A DNA stretch of 64,000 nucleotides. It comes from SHAN690 sp038131955. Lineage in GTDB: Bacteria > Bacteroidota > Bacteroidia > Flavobacteriales_G > Salibacteraceae. A model generated the notes under the pieces. It did not search any database, was not told where the DNA came from, and was given only the letters and a program-made list of their open reading frames with translations. Of this stretch, positions 9,695 through 17,710 are shown piece after piece. Numbering within the stretch: position 1 is the stretch's first letter; each line of letters opens with the position of its first letter. Position numbers and translations under genes: made by a program. Where the stretch lies: assembly GCA_038131955.1 (NCBI GenBank), contig JAYPQK010000012.1, forward strand, positions 145,808 through 209,807, written 5' to 3'.

Positions 9695-11341
9695 ATGAAA
9701 GAGTTCCTGGCAGCTAGGTCTTGGGTTGTATTCTTGATGTTGGTTCTGGTTTACGGTACCACCTCCTTAGCCCAATTGCCCGTGAATAATGGGGTTCCGG
9801 TGCATTACGAAGGCGTTGAATTATTCAAGATCCACGCCTCCACGGCAGATCTGGATGTGGCAGAACGGGCCGCTGTCATTGAAAGAAGACTTGTTATTCT
9901 TGCGGAAGACGAAGGGCTTCAGCCGGATCCCTTCAAGTTAGGCAAGATCGATTCACTTCCTGCGATTCTTTATAAAGGTGAAAGAGTATTGCGCATCTAC
10001 ACGGCGGATGCAGAAGCCCATGGTTTGGGGCAGCAGGAAGCATCCGAACTATACTTGACTCAGATCAAGCAGGGATTGGTGAGTCGACAGGCATGGCAAT
10101 ACATGAAGTCAATCCTCATTAATCTGTTGCTTGCCCTGCTCGTCATTCTCGTGCTGGTATTTATGGTGCGGTATATGAACCGATTATTTCGATTCTTAGG
10201 ACAGCGGTTGATACGAACGGAAAGTCCTTACATCAGAAGCATTCGCATTCGCAACTACGAGTTTTTATCCAAGGAAAGACTTGTGGCCCTTTTGTCCACT
10301 GCTCTGAGCGGGTTAAAATGGCTCCTTATCGTGCTGGCGGTCTATATTTCATTACCTGTTCTCTTTAGCATCTTTCCGGGTACCGAGGGGATAGCGCGTT
10401 CTCTTTTCTCCTTGATCTTTTCTCCATTGAGAAAAATCTTTACGGCCTTTATTGGCTACTTGCCTAATCTGTTCACCATAGGTGTGATCTTGGTAGTGAT
10501 CCGTTATGGAGTGCAGTTCTTGCATTTTCTAGCGGTGGAGGTCAGAGATAAAAAACTCATCCTTCCTGGTTTCTATCCAGATTGGGCACTGCCGACCTAC
10601 CAGATCCTTCGTTTTGTCCTGTGGGCCTTCGGGTTTATCATGATCTTTCCTTACTTGCCCGGTTCTAACTCTCCGATCTTTCAAGGAGTTTCGGTCTTTT
10701 TAGGTTTGCTCGTTTCCTTCGGGTCGGGTTCGGCTATCGCTAATGCCGTGGCTGGAATCGCTATCACTTACATGAGGCCCTTTCGAAAAGGTGATCGCGT
10801 GCGTATCGGCGAAGTGACCGGTGATGTCATCGAGAAGTCCCTGTTGGTGACACGAATCCGTACGATCAAGAATGAAGAGATCACAGTGCCGAATTCAGCG
10901 GTATTGAATGGACATACGATCAACTACACCACGGCAGCAGAGGATAGAGGACTCATCTTGTATACTACTGTGACCATTGGCTATGATGTACCCTGGAAAA
11001 AGGTGCACGAGGCCTTGATTCATGCTGCTTTGGATGCCGAAGGCGTTGAGAAAGATCCGAAGCCGTTCGTGCTGCAGACCAGCTTGGATGACTTCTATGT
11101 GAGCTACCAGCTGAATTGCTACACTCGCCAGCCCGCCAAGAGTGCGGTGTGGTATTCGAATATCCACTCCAATATTCAGGATCGATTCAACGAAGCTGGG
11201 ATTGAGATCCTTTCGCCGCATTATCGTGCTGCCCGTGATGGCAATATGGTGACCATCCCTGCCGAATATCTCCCTTCGGATTATGTGCCGCCGCATTTCA
11301 ATTTGAAGATGCAAGGAGAAGACCCCGCTGGCCCTAAGTGA
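9695..11341 (+). CDS. MscS family mechanosensitive ion channel
   Basis: A membrane channel that opens under osmotic downshock. The 548-residue protein has an N-terminal signal segment, a periplasmic region of about 110 residues (TTSLAQLPVNN onward), several hydrophobic segments and then the MscS pore and beta domain. The glycine/alanine-rich pore helix is GSGSAIANAVAGIAI, followed by RPFRKGDRVRIGEVTGDV and TVPNSAVLNG. It is larger than E. coli MscS (286 residues), so closer to the extended family members. The gene ends in an 8-base convergent overlap with the dioxygenase gene. Confidence 0.92.
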   Translation: MKEFLAARSWVVFLMLVLVYGTTSLAQLPVNNGVPVHYEGVELFKIHASTADLDVAERAAVIERRLVILAEDEGLQPDPFKLGKIDSLPAILYKGERVLRIYTADAEAHGLGQQEASELYLTQIKQGLVSRQAWQYMKSILINLLLALLVILVLVFMVRYMNRLFRFLGQRLIRTESPYIRSIRIRNYEFLSKERLVALLSTALSGLKWLLIVLAVYISLPVLFSIFPGTEGIARSLFSLIFSPLRKIFTAFIGYLPNLFTIGVILVVIRYGVQFLHFLAVEVRDKKLILPGFYPDWALPTYQILRFVLWAFGFIMIFPYLPGSNSPIFQGVSVFLGLLVSFGSGSAIANAVAGIAITYMRPFRKGDRVRIGEVTGDVIEKSLLVTRIRTIKNEEITVPNSAVLNGHTINYTTAAEDRGLILYTTVTIGYDVPWKKVHEALIHAALDAEGVEKDPKPFVLQTSLDDFYVSYQLNCYTRQPAKSAVWYSNIHSNIQDRFNEAGIEILSPHYRAARDGNMVTIPAEYLPSDYVPPHFNLKMQGEDPAGPK

Positions 11342-12212
11342 TCAAAAAAGAACGCATGCTTCCGGAACCGAAGGCCATGCTTTCATTGAAATAATAGACT
11401 TCTTCCTGCTTTTCTTGTAAACCAAGAATGTACAGCATAGGTAAATAGTGCTCGGGTGTTGGAATACTGAGTTTGGCGTCTGTTCCAAGGTCCCTGAAGT
11501 TGATCAAAGACCCGTGTTCCCGCTGATCGATCAGTTTTTTCACCTTTTCATCAAAAGACAACGCCCAATCATAAGGATCGGGATCGTCACCCCACTTGAT
11601 CATGCCTAAGTTGTGTACGATGTTGCCGCTTCCCAGGATCAGCACGCCTCGCTCGCGCAAGAAAGAAAGTCGCTGTCCCAATTCGTACATCTTCCGCGGT
11701 GATAGACCTTTGTCTAGGCTCATCTGCAGTACTGGAATGTCTGCATTAGGAAACATTTGCCTCAATACGGACCACGTTCCGTGATCCAAGCCCCATTCTT
11801 CTGTTAAATGGATCTGAGGTTCGCTGATCTCTTCTTTGATGAGGTCTGCCGTTGCTCTGGAACCCGGAGCAGGGTATTGGACATCAAAAAGGGCTTGGGG
11901 AAACCCACCAAAGTCATGAATGGTCTTCGGCTTCTCATTGTAGGTGAGAAACGTTCCTCTGGATTCCCAATGCGCAGAAATACAGAGAATGACCTGCGGC
12001 TGTAAATTTTTCGCCGCCACCCTCCAGCCTTGACTGAAATTATTGTCTTCGATGGCATTCATCGGACTTCCGTGTCCAACGAACATAACGGGCATCTTCT
12101 CCGATGCGGAGAAGGTTTGAGCTAGTTTCTCGAGATCGCGTAATTGCATACCGAAGAGGGGGATGGTGGAAGCTACTGCTCCTAGTGATTGAATGAAATG
12201 TCGCCGGTCCAT
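11334..12212 (-). CDS. ygiD: LigB-family extradiol dioxygenase, YgiD/DODA-like, with twin-arginine leader
   Basis: A class III extradiol ring-cleavage dioxygenase related to E. coli YgiD (4,5-DOPA dioxygenase); it would use ferrous iron or zinc to open a catechol ring. Conserved metal-site and pocket stretches are FVGHGSPMNAIED near the N-terminus, ISAHWES, GLDHGTWSVL, LILGSGNIVHNLG and TPEHYLPMLY near the end. It begins MDRRHFIQSLGAVAS, a twin-arginine-like leader followed by a hydrophobic stretch, suggesting Tat export, which the enterobacterial enzyme lacks. The natural substrate in this organism is unknown. Confidence 0.88.
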   Translation of the reverse strand: MDRRHFIQSLGAVASTIPLFGMQLRDLEKLAQTFSASEKMPVMFVGHGSPMNAIEDNNFSQGWRVAAKNLQPQVILCISAHWESRGTFLTYNEKPKTIHDFGGFPQALFDVQYPAPGSRATADLIKEEISEPQIHLTEEWGLDHGTWSVLRQMFPNADIPVLQMSLDKGLSPRKMYELGQRLSFLRERGVLILGSGNIVHNLGMIKWGDDPDPYDWALSFDEKVKKLIDQREHGSLINFRDLGTDAKLSIPTPEHYLPMLYILGLQEKQEEVYYFNESMAFGSGSMRSFLIT

Positions 12213-12282
12213 AGAATATGTGTACCTACATCAAATGTAAAGCTTTCCCTCAACCTTGCCTCATAAAGATTGTTGTAGCTAG

Positions 12283-12290
12283 TACATTTG
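12283..12290 (+). promoter_or_regulatory. Bacteroidota -7 box (TACATTTG) of the multicopper oxidase pair
   Basis: The eight bases match TAnnTTTG exactly and end six bases before the GTG start at 12297. If used, transcription would begin at or next to the start codon (leaderless). No convincing -33 TTG sits at the usual 17-23 base spacing. Confidence 0.55.
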
Positions 12291-12296
12291 TTACCC

Positions 12297-13136
12297 GTGA
12301 AATGGCTCACTTTCTTCTTGGGACTCCTGTCTCTGCCGCTCTTTGGTCAAGAGGTGGTCGATCTATACATCGTTGAGGGTGGTGTGGAGAACGGCAACTA
12401 TACCATGTCCTATTTCACGTTTAGCAGGACCGATCAGTTCGATTCGTCCAACGCCATCCTTCGTTTTACCCCTGGAACGGAGGTGACCTTTCGTGTAACC
12501 AACAAAGTAGATTTTACGTGTGGGTTCAAGGTCCAGGAATATGGTGAAACTTCATTGATCCCTTCTGACTCCACAAGAGAATTGACCGTGACCTTAGATC
12601 AAGAGGGTACCTTCCTTTACGAGGATCCGATCAACGATCACAGGGCTCTTGGATTAGGAGGAATGCTCGTGGTGAGTGATTTCAATGGTCCGGAGTATTA
12701 CGGTGTTTTTGCCGAGCACAATCAGGAATGGGTGGTGCCGATCAGCGAGGGAGGTAGCTATGACCGCCGAGAGTATCACCCCGAGGCGTTTACCATCAAC
12801 GGAAAGGGCTTTCCCGATACCATGCGTGATTCTCTGGCCTTCATCATGGGAGGTGTTGGTGATACCATTCGAATTCACATGACCAACGCGGGGATGATGT
12901 ACCACTTTCCGCATTTCCATGGATACCACGTCAAGATCATCGAGGCCACCTATCACAAACGCTACATCGGTTGGATGAAGGACTCCTATGGCATGGCACC
13001 GGGTGAGTCGATCACCGTAGAATTGGTTCCGGATAAGCCTGGAATGTTTCCGATGCACAACCACAATCTGGTAACGACCACCATTGGAGGGAACTACCCG
13101 GGTGGAATGATGATGCACATGCATATTCATGAGTAA
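12297..13136 (+). CDS. Multicopper-oxidase-like secreted protein, subunit A (trinuclear-site half, no type 1 Cys)
   Basis: A secreted two-cupredoxin-domain protein of 279 residues with a signal peptide (MKWLTFFLGLLSLPLFGQ). Domain 1 is degenerate: where relatives have the HCH ligand loop it reads FLYEDPINDHRALGLGGM. Domain 2 carries HFPHFHGYH (His 203, 206, 208, 211) and FPMHNHN (His 254 and 256), equivalent to the two HxH pairs of a trinuclear copper site, but Asn 255 replaces the type 1 copper Cys. The C-terminus is Met/His-rich (MMMHMHIHE). The start is GTG 12297; the frame extends to TTG 12288, which lies inside the -7 box. It overlaps the next gene by 8 bases. Alone it could not be a classical oxidase; with its partner it may be. 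Confidence 0.82.
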   Translation: MKWLTFFLGLLSLPLFGQEVVDLYIVEGGVENGNYTMSYFTFSRTDQFDSSNAILRFTPGTEVTFRVTNKVDFTCGFKVQEYGETSLIPSDSTRELTVTLDQEGTFLYEDPINDHRALGLGGMLVVSDFNGPEYYGVFAEHNQEWVVPISEGGSYDRREYHPEAFTINGKGFPDTMRDSLAFIMGGVGDTIRIHMTNAGMMYHFPHFHGYHVKIIEATYHKRYIGWMKDSYGMAPGESITVELVPDKPGMFPMHNHNLVTTTIGGNYPGGMMMHMHIHE

Positions 13137-14379
13137 GGCGCGATCCATATTGACCCTGGTGTTCTTTTCGATCACGTTGCTTGCGTTTAGCCAGCCGACC
13201 AAGGAGTATTCCATGGTCTCATTGATGAATGGGCAAGGCGACTTTGTGACGGACTCCAATACGATCGTAACGCTCCCTGTTTGGGGCTATGGTTGGACTC
13301 AGCCCAATCCATTCGTCATTCTTCCCGGTCCGACCGTCTACGCCAAAGAAGGGGATAGCGTACACCTAGAGATGCTCAATCCTTCCATGGAGGGTCACAC
13401 GATCCACCTGCACGGACTGGATGTAGACCAAGCCAACGACGGAGTGCCTCACACCTCAGATTTCATCCAACAGGGAGAATCGTTCACCTACCGATTCAAA
13501 GCCACGCACGCGGGAAACTTCTTGTATCACTGTCACGTGACTACTACAATGCACTTAGCTCTCGGTATGTATGGCATGGTGATCGTCTATCCTGCCGATT
13601 CGAGCAATCGGGTCTATACGGACGGCCCTGAATACGATGTGCAGTATGAGTACTTATTCAGCGATATGGACGCGCGCTGGAATGCCGACTACACCGCGAT
13701 TGGCGGCTTTCTGACCTATGATCCGGATCTGTACCTCATCAATGGTAAGAACAAGCATTTGCTCTACGCCGACTCGAATGTCCACATACTAGGAGGAATA
13801 GGGCAGCAGCACCTGATGCGCTTTCTGAACGTGGGGTATCGTGTGAATCGCGTCATTTTTCCTCCCGAACTCAATGCCGTGGTGCATACTTCAGACGGAC
13901 GGGTACTCGAGCCTTTTGAGGTAGATACGTTGACCTTGTATCCCGGAGAGCGCTATTCCGTACTTGCTGAGGTCTTGGATACCGCAGCAAGCTTTGTGTC
14001 GGTCGATTACCTCGACCCTTATCGGTTACGTTTTCTCGGACGTGAATACATCCCGGTGAACGACGAGGATTTTGAGTTCATTCCCACCGTCTTGAACGAT
14101 ACGCTGTCGGATACGATAGGTTTGGGGATAGAGGAGGAGGCCGCACCGGATGTTCTTCTCTTTCCGAATCCTGCCAACTCGGAACTTTTCATCTCCAGCA
14201 CCCATCCCTACACCCAAGTGAAGATCTTCGACCATGTTGGTCGTCAGGTGCTCGAAGAGGATCTCTCCGTGGGAACAAGCAGATTGATATTGCCAGAGAT
14301 GCCAGCAGCGCTCTACTTTGTGCGGATATCCGATGGTCGAGGCTTGACCGTGACCAAGCGACTGGTGAACAGGAATTAG
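13129..14379 (+). CDS. Multicopper oxidase, subunit B (type 1 copper domain) with type IX secretion sorting tail
   Basis: A secreted protein of 416 residues with signal peptide. Domain 1 is a complete copper domain: HTIHLHG (His 90, 93, 95) and YHCHVTTTMHLALGM, giving type 1 ligands His 90, Cys 135, His 142, Met 147 and the HxH pairs at 93/95 and 134/136. Domain 2 (about 190-320) has no HxH pairs. The last ~75 residues form a T9SS C-terminal sorting domain (LLFPNPANSELFI ... VKIFDHVGRQV ... YFVRISDG), so it is expected to be exported and anchored or released at the cell surface. The split of ligands between A and B suggests a heteromer. Substrate unknown; cuprous-ion or phenol oxidation are possible. 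Confidence 0.88.
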   Translation: MSKARSILTLVFFSITLLAFSQPTKEYSMVSLMNGQGDFVTDSNTIVTLPVWGYGWTQPNPFVILPGPTVYAKEGDSVHLEMLNPSMEGHTIHLHGLDVDQANDGVPHTSDFIQQGESFTYRFKATHAGNFLYHCHVTTTMHLALGMYGMVIVYPADSSNRVYTDGPEYDVQYEYLFSDMDARWNADYTAIGGFLTYDPDLYLINGKNKHLLYADSNVHILGGIGQQHLMRFLNVGYRVNRVIFPPELNAVVHTSDGRVLEPFEVDTLTLYPGERYSVLAEVLDTAASFVSVDYLDPYRLRFLGREYIPVNDEDFEFIPTVLNDTLSDTIGLGIEEEAAPDVLLFPNPANSELFISSTHPYTQVKIFDHVGRQVLEEDLSVGTSRLILPEMPAALYFVRISDGRGLTVTKRLVNRN

Positions 14380-15512
14380 ACTGGATTTTTAACACAGAAG
14401 TCTTTGGCGATCTCGTAGAAGAAATTAACTCCGGTCAAAGTAATGTCATCGGGGTAATCATAGTCGGGGTTATGGAGGGCAGGAGTATTCACCCCAGAAC
14501 CCAAACCAAACATGGCTCCTGGAATGTGTTGTGTAAACAATCCAAAGTCCTCACCCCACGGAAAAGGCTCTGATCTCTCATGATCATCAAGGTCTAGTGC
14601 TCCTGCGGCCTTCCTAACCGCATCTACGACTTCTTTGGCGTTTTGATTTGCCGCAAATACAGCTAAGATCTCCGTGTCCATCGCTAATCTGTGTTGAGTC
14701 GTGATGTTGGAGGCTGATTGAATGATCGCTTCTGTAGCGGCTTCCATATCTTTTTGTAACCAGCTGCGAATGGTGAAATGGATCTCACCATAACCCGCCG
14801 AATTACCGTAGTCCTTGGAGCCGATCTCTGTATAGACCGGAGTGATCAAGCGATAATTGGGATGTTTTTCATCCGTTTCTTCCAGCCGAAGGGCTGCCTG
14901 CACGATCTCAGAGATGGCGTAGGTGGGGTTTTCACCAGTCAGCGGTTGGGCAGCATGCGCGGTACGACCTTTCAAGCGGATGATCAAACTCTGTACTGCC
15001 GGCGTGAAGTTGTTGTACTTCCATAGGACTTGATGATGGGGTGCTCCGGGAATGTTGTGTAGAGCTACCGCGGCATCGAAAGCGTGGACATCGAAGCTCG
15101 GATCATCCAAGATGACTCGAGCTCCTTCGCCATTCTCTTCGGAAGGTTGGAAGAGTACGCTGACTGAGCCTGAAACTAGTGGTTCTTCCTTTAACTTAAG
15201 TGCTAACCCGACTCCGATCGTGGCGTGACCATCGTGTCCGCATTTATGTGAAATGCCGTCATAGGTAGAACGGTGTTCGAAATCATTGACCTCTCGGATC
15301 GCCAAGGCATCGATATCTACCCGGACAAGCAGGTGAGGACCATCACCAAAACGGAAGGTGTAGAGCGTCCCAAATTGTCCCACATCTTGAGTGGGTTGGA
15401 TGCCGTGCTGCGACAACTTCTCTTTGATGCGACGTTGGGTTTCTTTTTCTTGACCGCTTAACTCAGGGTGAGCGTGAAGATTACGCCGAAAATTCATCAA
15501 CTCTAGTTCCAT
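14376..15512 (-). CDS. M20 family amidohydrolase (N-acyl amino acid or peptide hydrolase)
   Basis: A zinc metallohydrolase of the M20D type, related to hippurate hydrolase, IAA-amino acid hydrolase and N-acetyldiaminopimelate deacetylase. The start contains the family motif RRNLHAHPELSGQEK, then KCGHDGHATIGVGLAL (metal Cys/His), QPSEENGEGA with the catalytic Glu, ALHNIPGAP, and the dimerisation insert beginning GRTAHAAQP. The ATG at 15512 (MELELMNF) was preferred over a TTG at 15530. It lies 65 bases downstream of hvfC on the same strand with no clear terminator between, so it could be co-transcribed with the RiPP locus; whether it acts there is unknown. It converges with the oxidase gene with a 4-base overlap. 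Confidence 0.9.
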   Translation of the reverse strand: MELELMNFRRNLHAHPELSGQEKETQRRIKEKLSQHGIQPTQDVGQFGTLYTFRFGDGPHLLVRVDIDALAIREVNDFEHRSTYDGISHKCGHDGHATIGVGLALKLKEEPLVSGSVSVLFQPSEENGEGARVILDDPSFDVHAFDAAVALHNIPGAPHHQVLWKYNNFTPAVQSLIIRLKGRTAHAAQPLTGENPTYAISEIVQAALRLEETDEKHPNYRLITPVYTEIGSKDYGNSAGYGEIHFTIRSWLQKDMEAATEAIIQSASNITTQHRLAMDTEILAVFAANQNAKEVVDAVRKAAGALDLDDHERSEPFPWGEDFGLFTQHIPGAMFGLGSGVNTPALHNPDYDYPDDITLTGVNFFYEIAKDFCVKNPV

Positions 15513-15577
15513 TCCATTCCTTTCTGCCAAGGTAGGTACTTATCCCTGAAAATTATCCGAATCTCTTTAGGTCTGTG

Positions 15578-16324
15578 TTATCTGACCATCCCATCTTCCG
15601 TCAACTTCTCGAAGAATGACGTCAGTTGAGCAGCGAAGGTATTTTCATCCATCGATCCGTATGGCTCCTGAATGAGGGGAAGCAATTCATAAGGCGCCAG
15701 TCCGGGTTCTTGCAGTAGCGTCTCCATCAACCAAGCTAGGAAAGGAGAGAGGTTCATGAACTTCACCTTCGAAGAAACGGGCTGACGGAAGATCAGGCAG
15801 TAGAATTCTCCTTCATCCGTTCGCGAGATGTATCGGGCGTTCTTCAAGTGAACCGGATATCGGAATCGAACTACCTCAGATTCGGGATTCAAATTCCAAG
15901 ACTCGTGCAATGGGTCCGCAGTTTGCTTTTCCTCAAAGATTCGGTCGGGCATCATGTAGTATTCCACTTCCTTCCATTCCAATAAAAGGAGGTCTAGAAG
16001 GTGAGGGTAGGAGCTACATAGTGCAGTCTGGCTTTTGGCTACGTAGCCTATCAATTCTTCTGGCATTCGCCATACTTGCGGATCTGAGCAGGTGTGCTCC
16101 GCGAAGAATTCCTGACAGAGGATGCTCCACTCTTTTTCTATAAGTAGATTGACGGTAAGCGGATACGTGCTCGTCAAAGCATCTCGGACCACGTTGAAGA
16201 CAAGCCTGCGATAGTGCGGGATGCGACCGGGCGTGACCCCTTCGATCTCCCGCGCCTCACCATCGCGTGCATACGCTGCAAGGAGCTCCTGTTGCCTTCG
16301 GGTCTTATCGGAGAGCTGCGGCAT
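15578..16324 (-). CDS. hvfC: DUF2063 RiPP maturation partner protein (HvfC/BufC/MbnC-like)
   Basis: A 248-residue protein whose N-terminal half fits the DUF2063 family: GRIPHYRRLVFNVVRDALTS, then TYPLTVNLLIEKEWSILCQEF. In methanobactin, HvfA and bufferin systems the partner binds the precursor peptide and pairs with the DUF692 iron oxidase to modify cysteines. Its start overlaps the end of hvfB by 20 bases in another frame, indicating tight coupling and probable complex formation. The C-terminal half (from about residue 120) is less conserved and contains the DLLLLEWKEVEYY stretch that resembles the second domain of the family. Function is inferred from family and context. Confidence 0.88.
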   Translation of the reverse strand: MPQLSDKTRRQQELLAAYARDGEAREIEGVTPGRIPHYRRLVFNVVRDALTSTYPLTVNLLIEKEWSILCQEFFAEHTCSDPQVWRMPEELIGYVAKSQTALCSSYPHLLDLLLLEWKEVEYYMMPDRIFEEKQTADPLHESWNLNPESEVVRFRYPVHLKNARYISRTDEGEFYCLIFRQPVSSKVKFMNLSPFLAWLMETLLQEPGLAPYELLPLIQEPYGSMDENTFAAQLTSFFEKLTEDGMVR

Positions 16325-17141
16325 GATCCCAGGTGTTAGTGCAGATCTGTTCCAATCGGTCCATCTCAGCTTGGAGTTCTGTCAGTTCAGGAATATTGAA
16401 ATCACGCTCGAGTAAAACCGGAACGGGTTGTTCAAGTTGCGTAATCGCATGAGAGAAAAGGTCGAATACAGGATCCACGATCGGACTTCCATGCGTGTCA
16501 ATGATCAGGTCGTCACTCACCTGATCGTGTCCAGCCATATGGATGTACCGCACCCTTGAAGTATCGAGTTGCTCGATGAACTGCGTCGGGTCGTACCCAT
16601 GGTTGAAGCCATTGACGTAGATATTATTGATGTCAAACAGCAATTCACAGTCGGCCTCCTGTAGAATGGCATTGATGAATTCCACCTCGCTCATCTCAGC
16701 AGCCACAGGAGTATAGTAACTCACGATCTCGATGACCAGCTTTTGCTCCAGAAAGTCCTGAACTTCTCGGATTCGCTGGGCTACGTGATGAACCGCGTCT
16801 TCACGAAAGGGAATGGGAAGAAGGTCGTACAGGTGTGCGTTCTCGCATTGACTGTAGCTTAAGTGCTCCGAATAGATGGTGATATTCCATTCACCTATAA
16901 ACCGCTTCACCCGCTTGATGAAATCCCAATCCAACGGATCAGGACTCCCGATCGATAGTGAGAGGCCATGTGCGTAGATCGGATAGTGCTCAGCTACTTG
17001 TTTCAGTTGTTTTTTCCAGTAGCCGCCGACATCGATCCAGTTTTCCGGCGCCACTTCCACGAAGGCGGGATGGATCAGGTCATTCTCCAAAAAGGAAGAG
17101 CCAAAATCCTTGCGATATCCTATGCCTACGTGTCGATTCAA
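16305..17141 (-). CDS. hvfB: DUF692 multinuclear non-heme iron oxidase (HvfB/BufB/MbnB family)
   Basis: A TIM-barrel MNIO enzyme of 278 residues. Family members hold two or three iron ions and oxidatively rearrange cysteine in a precursor peptide to oxazolone/thioamide or thiooxazole groups. All hallmark segments are present in order: VGIGYRKDFGSSF, FVEVAPENW, AHGLSLSIGSPDPLD, YSEHLSY, VIEIVSYYTP, LLFDINNIYVNGFNHG, YIHMAGH, IDTHGSPIVDPVF and LLERDFNIPEL, which together supply the His/Asp/Glu metal ligands. The start is TTG, only four bases after the T-run of an intrinsic terminator behind hvfA, so expression relies on readthrough. It overlaps hvfC by 20 bases. The family call is firm; the exact product is not known. 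Confidence 0.94.
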   Translation of the reverse strand: MNRHVGIGYRKDFGSSFLENDLIHPAFVEVAPENWIDVGGYWKKQLKQVAEHYPIYAHGLSLSIGSPDPLDWDFIKRVKRFIGEWNITIYSEHLSYSQCENAHLYDLLPIPFREDAVHHVAQRIREVQDFLEQKLVIEIVSYYTPVAAEMSEVEFINAILQEADCELLFDINNIYVNGFNHGYDPTQFIEQLDTSRVRYIHMAGHDQVSDDLIIDTHGSPIVDPVFDLFSHAITQLEQPVPVLLERDFNIPELTELQAEMDRLEQICTNTWDHAAALR

Positions 17142-17144
17142 AGC

Positions 17145-17174
17145 AAAAAAAGTCCGGATAAAGATACCCGGACT
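17145..17174 (-). terminator. Intrinsic terminator/attenuator between hvfA and hvfB
   Basis: Read on the minus strand, a 7-bp stem (AGTCCGG/CCGGACT, positions 17174-17168 and 17157-17151) with a 10-base loop is followed by six more T. It starts 18 bases after the hvfA stop and ends just before the hvfB start. Such partial terminators commonly raise precursor peptide levels over the modifying enzymes. Confidence 0.8.
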
Positions 17175-17191
17175 CGTTCGTTTTGTTCAGA

Positions 17192-17455
17192 TTAATCTGG
17201 GTCTTTCTCTTCCTTCTTCTTGTCAGATCCCCCACACTTGCCCTCGCCGCATTTGCCTTCGCCACACTTAGCCTCGGTAGACATGAATGGAGATGCAGAA
17301 GCATTCAGTAATTCCGCTCGAAGTTCTGATCCTGATCCGAGATCGTCGTAGGTAAAGAGTTCGGCTGCCGAGGCAGAGTTGGCACCTACCAGTGCTCCTG
17401 TCATCAAGGTGCCCGTGATCATGGCTCCTAGGTTACGCTTTATTCGTTTGTTCAT
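17192..17455 (-). CDS. hvfA: HvfA/bufferin-like RiPP metallophore precursor peptide
   Basis: An 87-residue exported precursor. Residues 1-31 form a signal peptide (basic start MNKRIKRNLG, hydrophobic core, cleavage near SASAA-E). A middle linker follows, and the core at residues 61-76 reads EAKCGEGKCGEGKCGG with Cys 64, 69 and 74 at exact five-residue spacing, then a charged tail (SDKKKEEKDPD). EGKCG repeats are the substrate motif of HvfB/BufB enzymes, which convert these cysteines to copper-binding groups. Neighbours fit: anti-sigma and sigma genes upstream, DUF692 and DUF2063 genes downstream. The modified peptide probably acts in the periplasm as a copper buffer, or may leave the cell. 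The presence of exactly three cysteines, all in the repeat, is notable. Confidence 0.92.
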   Translation of the reverse strand: MNKRIKRNLGAMITGTLMTGALVGANSASAAELFTYDDLGSGSELRAELLNASASPFMSTEAKCGEGKCGEGKCGGSDKKKEEKDPD

Positions 17456-17476
17456 AGTATTTGATTGGTATTGGGA

Positions 17477-17710
17477 TTACAAATTAGATAAAGATTGTTT
17501 GAGCGATTCTTGCTCTTCTGCACTCAATGGCTCAACGTCTTGATTCGAAGATGACCCGATCGATTGAATCCATGCGATCTGTCGATCGAACGTGCGACAA
17601 TAGATGCAGACCATGTGGTGAATGACCAGCTGGATTCGCTCTGCGATTGTGAGAGCATCTCCTTCATGCCGTCGAACGCTCGCCTTCGTGGCTTCTTTAC
17701 AGTTCATCAT
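17477..17710 (-). CDS. Small zinc-finger anti-sigma factor-like protein
   Basis: A 77-residue soluble protein with no membrane segment. It has the zinc anti-sigma pattern: an early Cys in MMNCKEATK and HHMVCIYC, matching H-x3-C-x2-C of zf-HC2 anti-sigma factors. It overlaps the stop of the upstream sigma factor gene by 4 bases, the usual arrangement for an ECF sigma and its inhibitor. It lies 21 bases before hvfA. A zinc/cysteine centre of this sort can be disrupted by copper or oxidants, which would release the sigma factor; that signal is inferred, not shown. Confidence 0.75.
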   Translation of the reverse strand: MMNCKEATKASVRRHEGDALTIAERIQLVIHHMVCIYCRTFDRQIAWIQSIGSSSNQDVEPLSAEEQESLKQSLSNL

